A DNA stretch of 64,000 nucleotides from Pseudophaeomoniella oleicola (lineage: Eukaryota; Ascomycota; Eurotiomycetes; Phaeomoniellales; Phaeomoniellaceae). Positions 23,952 to 35,416 of the stretch are shown piece by piece. The stretch is taken from contig QWDQ01000008.1 of NCBI GenBank assembly GCA_003868215.1, positions 1-64,000 of the forward strand, given 5' to 3'. The first letter of the stretch is position 1; every line of letters begins with the position of its first letter. Both the position numbers and the translations under genes were made by a program. The notes beneath the pieces were generated by a model that searched no databases, was not told the origin of the DNA, and saw only the letters and a program-made list of their open reading frames with translations.

Positions 23952-26900
23952 ATGCCTTTCCTTAAGCGGGTGTTTGGAAAGAACGATGCAGGCGCAAAAT
24001 CAAAGAAATCGGCGCCTGCGGTGACAAATGGCCATAGCGATCCAGTCAAGCCGCAATGGGTAGATGCATGGACCCGAACAACTATACATCCAGAAGAGGT
24101 TTCAGAATTGATACGAGGATGTACCGCCGAGTTGAAGGCCCGTGGTAAGTTCTCAAGAGTACATGATGATGCCATTTGCCAGGGCTGATATCAGATAGCG
24201 CTGGATCTACCCTTCCTGCTCCTACCCTTTCGACCCACGTCCGATTCTAGCGCTTCGAAAGCCTTTGTTCGCAACTACTTCAGTCCTCTTTCTGGTGCAA
24301 ATCCTTTACGAGGGGATGCCTTGATGCAAGAATTGAAACTAACAGACCCCATGGTATGTGGCTGGCCATTTGCGCGGTATGCATGAAAACTGATGAACAT
24401 AGATTTTGGCCAGTGTTCTGAAATGGTGCTGGAGTCGACTGCCCGGTGGTGTTGTGACCTGGGATTCCTACGAATTGTTCAAAGTTGGGGAGCATGGTAG
24501 GTAGCATACTTCAGAGTATGGCTGGCATGCTAACTCGTATCAAAGACTCGCGTTTTGCCCGTGACGCATTTTCGACGTTCATTCCGATCAGTGTCGAGTC
24601 AGACGCACGCACACAAATTATATTCGATTTCTTTGATCTGATGGCTGCAATAGCCGCTCATGCTAAAACAAACGGTCTCGGTGGTCGTAAACTTTCCAGA
24701 TATGCTGGCTGGTGGGCCTTTGAATACGAAGATACAGGAAAGGGTTTCGAAGTGGGCTATAGATCATGGGAAAGGTAAGTTTACTGGTGTCATCGCTGGT
24801 CGATGACTGTATCTAAAATATCTTACAGGGCGGCCGATGCCACGAGTCATTTGTTCTTTGCCTATTTGAGGTCTCTATCGCCAGAATCTTCCAAAGCCAC
24901 GAAAGGCTTCCTCACCTTGCCGCTTTCTCTACAGACCCTGCTCCAGCAGACGGAATATCCTCCAGAGCCACCCACGTTACTCTTCACCGAGAGCACTAAG
25001 GTTGTTATGATTGTAGACACGGTCTCGCCAACACCGTTCTCACTGCTTCGACGGGCGAAAAACTTCGAATACCGGGCTTCTGACCGGGATCTGCAACAGT
25101 TTTCGCGGTATGAGGATCCCGTGCAAGCCTTGACAGACGAGTGTCGCAGAGTATTAAGGAGTATATCCTCTTCTAACCAGTCTGCTGTCTCCAAGAATAC
25201 CGAATCAACAGGATTACGTAGCCCCTCGTGGTCGAGGTTCGAGGACATCGGTTTTGGGGCTCCTATCGATGATGCTGAAGGTGAGAGTGGGTCCGAATTT
25301 GGTTCTTTCGTGAGTCGCAGTCGGCCAATGGGCCTTAGCAGGTCGCCAAACTCTCAAGTCAACGATCTAGGCCGCCCTACTACGCCATCCTGGGCGGACT
25401 TCCTCTCTACTGGCTTCGCCGACGAGAACGGACAAAAGGCTCCTTCGCCTCTTTTGCTCCCCCCGGATAAGGTACTACCGCCAATCCATACCACTTCTCA
25501 ACGAGGCCATAGTTCGCAGTCACATCGCAGGAATCCCCAGATCGAGGAGACTCTTGAACCTGGTGAGCTGGCGAGTATAACGAAGCTCGATCTGGATGAC
25601 TCCTTCTGGTGGGTCTGGATCAGTAGCTTAGCGGGCGAAGAACCGACTACGCGAAAGGCTGTATTTGGGCGCTGCGCCTTGATCGAAACAGTCATACCAG
25701 GTGGTAAATGGCTGGTCATGGAAGAACAGGTCAAGGGTGCAGAAGCAGCCCAGCCAGCGCCAGGAGCCTATATTGCCGAGAAGAAGGGATTTTTCAGCTT
25801 TGCGAGCAGGAAGAACAAGGTCAACCGTCGGAAGTCGGCTATTAAAAGACAAGGTTATGGGCAAGAACCCTATCAGAATCCCCAGACTGCGCCAGCGAGC
25901 AAAGTAACGATTGGTCCTGACCAGCAGGCGAGAATCCAGGCCGCTGCAGCGGCGCTGCACCAGAGAAACCAGGAGCAGGATGCCGTAGCTAATGCGGCTC
26001 GTCGGGGCCGAATGGATGACGCGATGTCGACTAAGACGAGCAGTGTCTTCACATTACAGCCAGTCATCATGAACGAAGCGTCCCCGGCACTGAAATGGGC
26101 TTCTCAATATGACAAAGCTGCCAGGCGAGCCAAGTACCTGGGCGATAACCTTGCTGGCAAAGGAGCATCCACTGAGATGCTTACACTCCCAGAAAATGGC
26201 TTTCCGACGAATCGATCTGCTGTATCTCTAGCATCCGCCAATGAAGGCCGGACGTCGCCTCAGCCTCCTCCGAAAGATGTGCCCAGAAAAGCTGTTCAAC
26301 CTGCACCCGTCGAGAAGCCAAACCCTGTTCAAATCCCCGCCGTAGTTGAACCGGAGATGACCCCCCCACAGCCTGAAATCGCTCCTGAAGAGACGAAAAT
26401 GTTGAACGAGCAAGCTGGTCAGGCTGCCGAAGTGCCACTACCCGCTGAGACACCGTCAAATGAACCCGCAAATGATCTAGTCCCTATCTCAACGAGAAGC
26501 GAAAGGGAAGCGCCTGTTGTGAAAGAGAAGTCAACACCGGTAACACCTGCGCCAGCGCCGGCATCAGAGCCAGCCAGAGCAAGATTGTCCCCAGAGCACA
26601 AGAAATTGAAGAAAAAGAATCAAGCGGGTTTCAAAGGTATCTTCAGCAGTAGGAAAGCCCCTGCAAAGGACGTTACATCGCCTACATCTACCGCAGCTTC
26701 AAGTAACACAGCTGTGGCCGCTGCACGTGCTGCTCTGGAGGCCAAAGCAGCTCCGGTTGAACCGATGCCGAAGACTGGACGCTTTGGCAAGAACAAGGCC
26801 TCCAACAGAGCTGCCCAAGTCTTACCACAATCGGCCATGTCACCACCTGAACAAGCTTCCATTCCAGTGGTCCAAGAGCCGACACCCAAGGCTGAGCATT

Positions 26901-27458
26901 TTCATGAAGAGCGTCCAAGGACATACCGCGATGAGGAATATGATCAGCTATCCCGTGTCGATACTGATGAACGTGAGGACGCGGATCGAGAGTTCTCTAA
27001 GTTTGATCAAGGTCCTCTGACAGATCAACCAGCTTTTGTCCCAGAAGATAGTCCGGAACCACCCCCATACGAATCGTCGATGCCGGCCGATGAGGACCAA
27101 TACTCAGTGCATCATGCAGCGACAACCATTGATGAAGCAGTGCCGGAAGAAGATGAGGACGAAGAAACATCGACGCCCCCCAGCCAACGGGGGATGTCCC
27201 CAAACTATGCACAGGACCGATGGGCGCAAATCCGGAAGAATGCTGCTGATCGAGCTGCCCGGCAAAGCGAGGAGCAAAGCCGCCATACAGACAAGACCGA
27301 TGACGGTGAAACCAGTGGTGAAGAGAGTAAGTTGGCACATCCCTTCATGTTGATCGTTAACGTCGCTGACCTCTTCTTCAGCGATTGAGTCTAGAGTTGC
27401 TCGTATCAAGGCCCGTGTTGCCGAGCTGACTGGAAACATGGAACAAGCAAGAAGATAA
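23952..27458 (+). CDS. Msb1-family morphogenesis protein
   Basis: Six exons: 23952-24144, 24199-24353, 24403-24496, 24546-24774, 24829-27326 and 27382-27458, 1081 residues. The first about 430 residues form the Msb1 domain, distantly like RhoGAP: LDLPFLLLPFRP, SVLKWCWSRLPGGVVTWDSY, FFDLMAAIAAHAKTNGLGGRKL, GWWAFEYEDTGKGFEVGYRSW and AADATSHLFFAYLRSLS are all present. The rest is long, charged and Pro/Ala/Glu-rich with no clear fold, ending in a predicted short helix (ESRVARIKARVAELTGNMEQARR). Yeast Msb1 is a multicopy suppressor in the Cdc42/Bem1 polarity pathway and links Rho signalling to formins. All splice phases agree. The leader upstream is GC-ordinary and contains short upstream frames. 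Confidence 0.88.
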
Positions 27459-28700
27459 GAACTATCACTCTCTCTATCATGATCGGCTTTTTGGATTATT
27501 GGACATGAAATTCAGTGTCGTGTGGATGTGGAGCGTATCATGGAGACCGTAAGGTCAGGGCTTGACACTCGCTTCTCAAGCACACTTTCCATTGACCTTG
27601 TTGATTGTCTGACTTTTAGCGGGCGTTGATTAATCTTCGCAAGATACCACTCCTAAGATTGTTTGATGCTTTAGTTACGTGTCAGCCTAGCCATGTGCGA
27701 CGGCGGGCACAATCATACTAGCATCGTCAATTTCTGCTTTTGACTCGGTCTCCTCCTTCTTCTTCTTCTTCTTTTAATAAGTGCTATGCACAATATTTTG
27801 TTGACATTTTCACAACTTTACACATCGTTGTCTCGGGAAGACGGACAGAGAGGCCTGTGACAAACCAGCAGAGGCACAATATACAGCAGGTTGGAAGAGG
27901 TAGATAGCCATATCATCTGTCAATAAACGTTACGACAGAAATTAATCACGGTCACGTACATACATTATATATGCATAACTTATATTTGAGGCTGCTTGTT
28001 CCTTGTTTATCCATGTCCTTAAAGGACACTTTTATCATCAAAGGTGCTACCTAGCCATCCATCCTGAGGATGCCGAGCATGCCAGCCAGGGTAATTTATA
28101 TCAAACACGCTATGTCCGCAATGCCTGTTTCTTCTTCTCCTTTTCGAGGTAATGCTGTTGATTTGAGCAAACCTCCTTGAACAAACTTGGATCCTCATGG
28201 GAGACTGGAACCAATCCGACCGATTGTCAACGCTGACGTGAATTGTGTTGCTATCTTCTGGGCTTTGAACCTGTTTAAGTTCTTTCTCGCAATCGCGTCT
28301 AGATAAGCAAAGGGACACTCCCCACTGAATCTAGATTTCGAACGATGCTTTTCTTACGCCACAACAAGGGAACGGGAGGGAGCGAGCGTGCGTGGAAGGC
28401 GATGACGCTGTATGGCATTCCTGATGGCATTCTCCATATCGTCATAACCTCTTGTGTGTGTATTACAAAAGCCCGTTCAATGCCATCCGAGGTCGTGGAT
28501 CGATGTAATTATCGAGGACACTTACACTCGTTGTCAACAATTGTGGAAATCAACCTCCGAGTTTTGTCAACCATCCACCCACGTTGCTACAGAACATAAC
28601 CTACCTTATCTAGAAGCAGGTCAGAAGCACTCCAGCGGAACGGCAGAAAAATACCGTTGAAGGGTGCGTATCGACAACCCACTGGGCAAGGGCCATCACC
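27459..28700. other. 1.2 kb intergenic
   Basis: A TCT triplet run lies at about 27750-27773. A 100-codon open frame on the minus strand (28019-28318) shows no recognisable feature. No gene is supported. Confidence 0.4.
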
Positions 28701-29003
28701 ATGAGTACCACACACGGAGGGGATTCGATAGGGCAAGGTGCATCAACCAACAATAACCTGATCGATGATCGAGTCGATATCCGTGGCCCGGAAAGCATGA
28801 ACAATATAGTACCAAGTGAAGGAGGCGGCAACTATCCACACGGCGGCAAAGAGGATGTTTACAACAACGTCATCACGTCCGGAAGACCTGACGATGATCA
28901 AGATTACCAGATTCCCAACGGTGGAAGTCAAGCTGCCGAGGTCACCATGCAAGCAGCAACGCAGGACAATCAAGCGTACAATAAGGCAGGCTCCAAGTGG
29001 TAG
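28701..29003 (+). CDS. Small hypothetical protein (doubtful)
   Basis: A single-exon frame encodes 100 residues starting MSTTHGGDSIGQGASTNNN. It is very hydrophilic and rich in Gly, Asn, Asp and Gln, with no signal peptide, membrane segment or cysteine. I do not recognise it. The composition is that of a disordered protein rather than random six-frame noise, which favours a real gene. There is no second line of support, and the opposite strand carries a similarly long open frame. It lies about 0.9 kb from the AT-rich element. Confidence 0.35.
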   Translation: MSTTHGGDSIGQGASTNNNLIDDRVDIRGPESMNNIVPSEGGGNYPHGGKEDVYNNVITSGRPDDDQDYQIPNGGSQAAEVTMQAATQDNQAYNKAGSKW

Positions 29004-29942
29004 ACGGCCGACAGAGAGGCAGAGAGGTGTAGCAGGCGGCACTCACATGGGTATTCCTCGAGCGAGCACACCTATTCTAAGAGTCCGACGGCGACATACC
29101 TGCCTTGGTATGCACCACATATGGTCTTCGTCATAAGACACCAAGTCTTCCATGGGAAATCTATAAATGTGACCTCTCCTGTTGGCCTGGCTGCGGCACG
29201 ATGGCTGTATGAGCGTTGCCCAGTGCCGGGTAGAAGAACGGTGGTGGCATATTAGGGCCCCTCGGGATAATTTTCTTATCTTAGACCACCGAAACAGAAC
29301 ACTGAGGCACGATCAGAGAGTGTCAGGTAGCGTCGGCGCATAATTACACTATCTCCCAAAAGTAACAGAATATGTCCAAGTATTGTATGTCGTCTTCAAA
29401 GAGTGCATTGCGCGAGATAATCCAAAAATAGAACACATATCACCACATGGAGATTTTGGCCTAAGCTTACGAGACTCTGGCTAGCTGCCAATCCTTTTTA
29501 AAGACGAACCGCAACAGTCACATGGGTTTCTAAGAGCCTCACTGAGCAATACGCCTTGCAATTGGCCATGGCGTCTGTCTACCTGCAGGAGGAGTGGGAA
29601 TAGATGTTGCCGGTGAAGGTGGTGAGAGGCGCAGTGCAGGAAAATGAATGATAGAATGGATGGGTCCCGGCGGTTAAGAGCGTCTGTTTCATAGGCTTGG
29701 TGATACGGGAGGGGGTGGCAGGGATGAGGATAAGCGTGGTTAAGGCAGGGAGAAAGCAGTTAGGCCTATTTTATATGCGCCGTTTGGTGTGCATGGGCCG
29801 ATTTAGCTAAAGAATAACGGTTAAGCCATGACAAGGTGTAGGGGTGCCTAGAGAAGGTTATCATAGGGAGTAAGTATAACGGGAAATGGTTCATCGGCTG
29901 TACTCATTACTGCCCACGACCCTCTTGGCTTCTCCTTACTAC
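29004..29942. other. Intergenic left of AT-rich element
   Basis: No gene or repeat is recognised. Base composition is normal up to about 29930, then shifts abruptly at the inverted-repeat boundary. Confidence 0.45.
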
Positions 29943-29980
29943 AACTAGGGAATATTAGTTTTTACTCACTCTTCAATTTT
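29943..29980 (+). repeat. Left terminal inverted repeat
   Basis: Starts AACTAGGGAATATTAG. It pairs with 31242-31279 with three mismatches, all C-to-T on this copy (one in CpA context, two in CpC). Confidence 0.9.
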
Positions 29981-31241
29981 TAGTTATTTTTAGTTATTTT
30001 CAATCCTTTAATATAATCTTTTTAATTCAAGGCCTTATATAGTTTCGTAATATATATAAATTATTATAAATATAAAAAATTGAATAAATTATAAATTAAT
30101 AAATCGTATTATATTTTTAAATATTATATAGAATCTTAAAACGCTTAGGAATTAAGATTTAAAAATATTTATATAAATTTAAATCTATATATACAGTTTT
30201 TTAATTATTTAATATTATTTATTTAAATTATTTATATTAATATTCTTCAGTGCCCTTTAAATCTAATAATTTAAAATATAATTTATATATATAACGTTTT
30301 AAAACTGTTTAAACGTGTTTTATAAGATTTAAATCTGACGAATAAAATAATATTTTAAATATATAAATATTTATTTTTTCGAATACCTTTTAGATTAGGC
30401 GCGCGGTATAAATTAAAATTTTATTTAATATTAATTTATATTCTCCTGAATTAAGGGTAAAGAGATATAATATAATATTATATAATATTTTTATAAAAAT
30501 ATTTATTATAATATTTTCTTTTTCGTTATTTAAATTTTCGTTAAGGAAGAAGAGAGAACTATAATTATTTTTTAAAATAATTATAAAATATATAATTCGT
30601 TATTCATGAGAAAGAGATTACGAATTTATTATTTTAAAAAATTATTATTTATTATAATATTTTTAACGCTATTAAGACTTTCGATTTATATTTATTTATA
30701 TAGAATATTCGTTATTAAATTCGTACGCGTATTAATCTTTTTTTATATTTTTTTTATAATCTGAAAGAAAGGCTTAACGTAAGTTTATTATATATTAAAT
30801 TATACGGGATTTAAATTTAATTTTATAACATTTATATTAAATTTTAATTTTACGTATGATTTAATATATAATTATTTTTTTAATATTTATTTTAAACGTT
30901 AGATTTTTTAGCTTTATTTAAAAATTCTTTTTTATTCGTTTATATATAATATTAGTTTACGTAATATTAATTTTAAAAAAACGTTCGCTGCGTATTTAAT
31001 TTTATTAAATTCAAAACCGTTTATTTCGCGTTTTTTAAATATATTTAACGAAGTTATAATTTATATTTTCTCGAATCATTATTTAATATTTTATAACGTC
31101 GTTTTTAATAAACGTAAAGATTTTAATATATTTATATAATAAATATTTATTTTCTAAACCCATGATAGGTTTTAATAAGTTATAATAAGTATAATTAGCT
31201 GTAAAATGATCGAAATATAAATAAAGATTGTAAAACGGGTT

Positions 31242-31279
31242 AAAATTGAAGGGTGGGTAAAAACTAATGTTCCCTAGTT
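31242..31279 (-). repeat. Right terminal inverted repeat
   Basis: Read on the minus strand it starts AACTAGGGAACATTAG. This copy keeps the C residues lost from the left end and so is closer to the ancestral terminus. Confidence 0.9.
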
Positions 31280-31834
31280 ATAGGCTTCTTACAGCAAAGT
31301 GCTCCCCCTCTTGTGTCGCTCGGAACCTTACCCTTTCTCCCTCTCCCACTTAACCTTACGCTACAAGGCACCTTGCCCATTTCCCCCCAGAAAAGAAAAA
31401 GGCCCCAACCCAAGCATTTACTACTACTGTATTTTCCCACCTTACCCAGTTCCTGTTCTGTTCCTATTCTTAGAACTCTTAACCCTTCATCGCCCATCGC
31501 CTACAGCTCGATTGTCATATCACACCCATACCATTGATGCTGTCGCCTACATTACCTGCATCAGACTCATTCCAATCAAGCGACCTTCCGTCCGAGCTTC
31601 CGGCACTAAACTCACGATAGCCTCCCAAAAAGGATTTGAACGGGAATCCATATCTAATCGGCCCTGGCTCTGACAAAGGACGACTACCACAAAGTCTTTT
31701 GTCTGACATTCCATTGTTTCACCACCATCGCGCTGTCTTTGGCCTACCTCGACGTCGATCCTAAGTCCCTCTGTATTCCTTGAGAATCCTTGTCGACTAT
31801 CCAGATAGTGCGCACATGAGTGCGAGAACCTACA
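31280..31834. other. Promoter/leader of MADS-box gene
   Basis: Pyrimidine-rich and with normal composition immediately after the element's right end. No gene is seen. Confidence 0.4.
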
Positions 31835-33717
31835 ATGGGTCGGAGAAAAATTGAGATCAAAGCGATCAAGGACGACCGCAATCGCTCAGTGTAAGCCACA
31901 AGTGTCGCAATGCGACAATCTCGATCAATTGATGGGACTGACCATTTGGATGTAGCACGTTCCTGAAGCGCAAAGGCGGCCTCTTCAAGAAAGCGCATGA
32001 GTTGTCGGTACTCTGCTCCGTTGACGTCGCTGTCATCATCTTCGGCCATAACAAGAAGTTATACGAATTTTCATCAGGTGACATCCACGAAACAATTGGT
32101 CGCTATCAATATGTAGGTGTATATACACATCGAAAGGGCACAGGCTGACAATCATACTAGTATGGACAGCCGCATGAGCACAAAGGACCAGAGGACTATC
32201 GGGGAAAGCATGGCGGCGACTCCGACGAGGAGGAAGAAGATGTGTCGCCTCCCCACGACGAGATCCCTCAACACCCGCTTCCACACCCCCCACCTCAGCC
32301 TCAGTCGCAGCTACAACAGTATCCTCCACATATGCCGCCTCAGCATCCTTACCCACCGCAGATGCGCCACCCAGCCGCTTCAGCATCTCCTCCAATTCCC
32401 CAGCATATGACGTTCCAAAGGCATGGCACACCACAACCAGCGCCGGGGTCACGTCCATCTTCACGTAACGATATTAGGCGAGTGAGCTCCAACGTAGTAC
32501 CTGTTCAACCACCCCATGCCACTCCTCCACCATCTCAGCAGAACGGGTTTGCCTATATCCCAAACCCTGTAATGTATCAACCACCCAACCAGAATATGTC
32601 CCGCCCACTCCCAGGACATCCCACACCACCTCCACAAACCTATACCTATCCTCATCAGCAACCATCTCAGCATTATCAACCTCCTTCACAGCACATTCAG
32701 CCTCCACCACCTCCGCAACAGCATCAACCGCATCAGCTACACCAGGCTCATCACACGTTCGTGGAAGAACAACGCAGACAGTCGATGCCCCCCATGTCTG
32801 AACCGCAGCAACAACCGCATCTACAACCACCTCCTCACCAGAAGGTTCGCCGTACTCCGGAACCCGAACAACGATCACCCGAGATCAAGACTGATCAGGA
32901 CGAAAGCCCACCAAGGCCGAGAGCCCTGTCTTCGAAATCGCGGAGTATCTTCACACCGATTGATGATCGAGGGTCTGTCCTAGCTCAACATTTTGGGTTC
33001 ATGGATACCCGCGAGGAGGCCAAGCCTGGAAGACCGAGTACCACGGAGCCAGGGCTGAAGGCCAAGCCACCATCCCCACCACGAGCCATTACTCCCGCCC
33101 ACAGAACACAGTCTATGCCTATGCCGGACATCATACCACCGTCAAGGACCGGTACAAGTAACTCAAAGGCTGGGGGGCCAAGGCCTAGGCTCAAAGTCCA
33201 GATACCAAGCGAGGCGTCAGATGCAGAGAGTGCAACTGAAGGGTCCTCACCTCGTCAATCTGGTGCCACTGACTCAACGCCTGCAAAAGGCAGCTCCAGC
33301 TCGAGACATTCTTCGGGCGTTGTTCTGCCTCCGCCATCACCTTCGGCGTCAGCGATATTGTCAGCGGGAGCCACCGGTCCTCCCAATCCATTCGCTCGCC
33401 CTCCGCCTCGTGATGCCAACGTGCAGAACCATACGGCGTACAGTGGCAATAACAGCATCGAGACCCCTATATCCGCCCTTCCCAGTCGATTTGTTGCGGA
33501 CAACCTACTACCCAGTCCGTCGAGCTTCTACCCTGATTGGGGATTTGGACGGAGCGGACCAGATAGCAACATGTTGCCCAGTCCCCTGACGTTCCCCACT
33601 CCGATCAAGGAAGTGGGAACAGGGTTCGGCAGAGAGAAAGATGGAGAAGCAGGTAGTGGGGAGAAGAGGAAGGGCAGCACAGAGGCGGGTGGGGAGATGA
33701 AGAAACTCAAGACCTGA
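31835..33717 (+). CDS. rlmA: MADS-box transcription factor, Rlm1/MEF2 type
   Basis: Three exons: 31835-31890, 31956-32112 and 32161-33717, 589 residues. The MADS domain fills residues 1-60: [48 protein letters not shown] and KLYEFSS. The KIEI..I.D..NR.VTF wording is MEF2-like rather than SRF/Mcm1-like. Intron 1 splits the domain after Ser18. The rest is a Pro/Gln/His-rich region and a Ser/Pro-rich C-terminal part, typical transactivation sequence. Rlm1 is the target of the cell-wall-integrity MAP kinase (Slt2/MpkA) and drives wall-synthesis genes. Several SP/TP sites could be MAPK targets (inference). It is the first gene right of the AT-rich element, 555 bases from its end. Confidence 0.93.
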
Positions 33718-35416
33718 CCCGTGTATTGGTTCTGCTTTTCTTATGTGATGACTACGGGCTGACTTGTTTATTTTGCTTCTTGCCTTTGCATATCATCTTG
33801 ATTTTGATTCCTTGATACTGATACCCCACATTCGCTACCTATCGAGATTTGGCAGGTCGCAGAGGAGAGAATGATTGTTGATTTTATTTGACGGCCTGTG
33901 TCTGGTTTAGTTGGAAGGATTTTCAAAAAGAAAAAGCGAGACAGCTTGGCCTGGAGCAGGATTTGGGCGTTTCTGATGACGAGATTACGAATGGTTATAC
34001 TACGCAGCTCTACGTTGTAGACAGCAGAGCAGCATACCAATGAAATTCTACAATCATGACTCGGTAGTCATGCATCCGCAGCTATGGTGGCCGGATGCGC
34101 GTACTGTCAGACGTAAGCACTCTAACTTGAGCTTTACGCAAATGCGATCACGCTATGGTGTGTTGAAGGCACCCGCTCGCCGGATCGTTGCCAATATTCT
34201 AGAGATCGTCGTGCGCCCATTTCCTAAGAGCGAGACCGAAGTCCGAGAACGTTGGACCAAGAGTATCGGAAGTCACCGATGGATGATATTACACAAACGG
34301 GACTGGGGGAGTTTAAGATGGTACCATCGCCTAGTATCTCCACCGACTATTCAGATCTCCCTCTCTCTGACTCATTCCTTCATCCAGTAACAACATCGCC
34401 CAGTGTTTTTGTTTGCTGTTAGAAGGTAGTTCACATGCAAGGAAATACTGTCCTTTGTCTCATCACAGGACTCGGTCGATTTGAGACTTGACTTGTAGCT
34501 ACAGGACCTCCCTTACCTGACTCGAGGGCATTACTAATACGTAGTATCTCCGCTCTGCATTGTTTTTTCCGTGCTTAGTCATATTTACAGTTACCGGAAC
34601 CAGCTTAGCCGAGATCATGACGCGTTCCGGTTAAGGATCAGATTACCCCACAAATTTATTAAGTAAAAGGCAAGGCAGTTGCAAGGCAGTTGATTGATTG
34701 GTGCTCTGGACTCTCTTCTAGCAAAGTCGAAGGAATTTAGTCCATTCTTCTTTTTTTCCTTGCCGTGCCTTTCCCCATACTATGAACTCCCTCCCACTTT
34801 TAATAGTTTAGGTAATTAATGAAGTCTTGACGACAGTATTTTTGTTTGATTTTTTTCCCTTTGGGAGGCAATTTCTCTCTTTTGCATGTGATACATAGCA
34901 CCATCAGCTTATAGGCTTTTTTCCCTGTCTTTACCGTTTCTTTCCTTTGGGTTTCCTGGCTTTCTTTTGATCTTTTTTCTCTTTTTTATTGAAGAAGAAG
35001 AAGACGAAGATCTGTCCAGGCCCCTTGTGTGCTTTTGCTACCAAATCAGGTCTTCGGCCCTCCCCGACGTAAACAAGGATCATAGGTAGTCATTCGTGGT
35101 CGGCATCGTCATCCACACGCGGCCTTGGAGAGGAGGGAAATGGCGTGAGGGCTCTTTTTTGAGTTCATAATATATCTCGGACTTTTGCCTGTTGCAGAGG
35201 AGACAGACATATCTCTCTCTTCACGTGCTTTTCCTTCTTGGTGGTATCAGGCTACCTCTGCTGTCAAGCTTCCTTGAACCGATCATATATTGGTGTTTCC
35301 CCCAGAAGATCCATATCAAACAGCCATCTCTCTCGCCACGACACCGGCTTTTATCTACTCATTCTGTCTTCCCTCGAATCCTCTTACCCTAACAGTCGAA
35401 CGTTGCAGCGAACAAC
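33718..35416. other. 1.7 kb intergenic, leader of MFS gene
   Basis: A 116-codon frame at 34040-34390 (+) shows no family resemblance. From about 34740 to 35400 the sequence is T/C-rich and is probably the promoter and leader of the transporter gene. TACGTA occurs near 34539. Confidence 0.45.

Larger units (their letters stand above)
29943..31279. mobile_element. AT-rich, RIP-like DNA transposon relic with 38-nt TIRs
   Basis: Near-identical inverted repeats bound the block: 29943-29980 and 31242-31279 (reverse complement), 35 of 38 positions matching. The three differences are all C on the right and T on the left. Both ends carry TA inside AACTAGGG..CCCTAGTT, so a TA target duplication with GGGAA..TTCCC ends is plausible, as in Tc1/mariner/pogo elements. 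The 1.26 kb interior is extremely AT-rich with no open frame, and well over half of the remaining C bases precede G while few precede A. This is the expected look of a repeat mutated by RIP in an ascomycete. Size (1.34 kb) fits a mariner-type element or a large non-autonomous derivative. No transposase remains readable, so the family is inferred from the ends alone. Confidence 0.8.

Noticed and set aside
28019-28318. 99-codon minus-strand frame after the Msb1-family gene
   Set aside because: No recognisable features and no supporting context.
31620-31650. GTTCAAATCC, resembling a tRNA T-loop, on the minus strand
   Set aside because: No pairing T stem and no cloverleaf around it.
34040-34390. 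116-codon open frame between the MADS-box and MFS genes
   Set aside because: No domain, no exon partner and no recognisable composition; within range of chance for this GC content.
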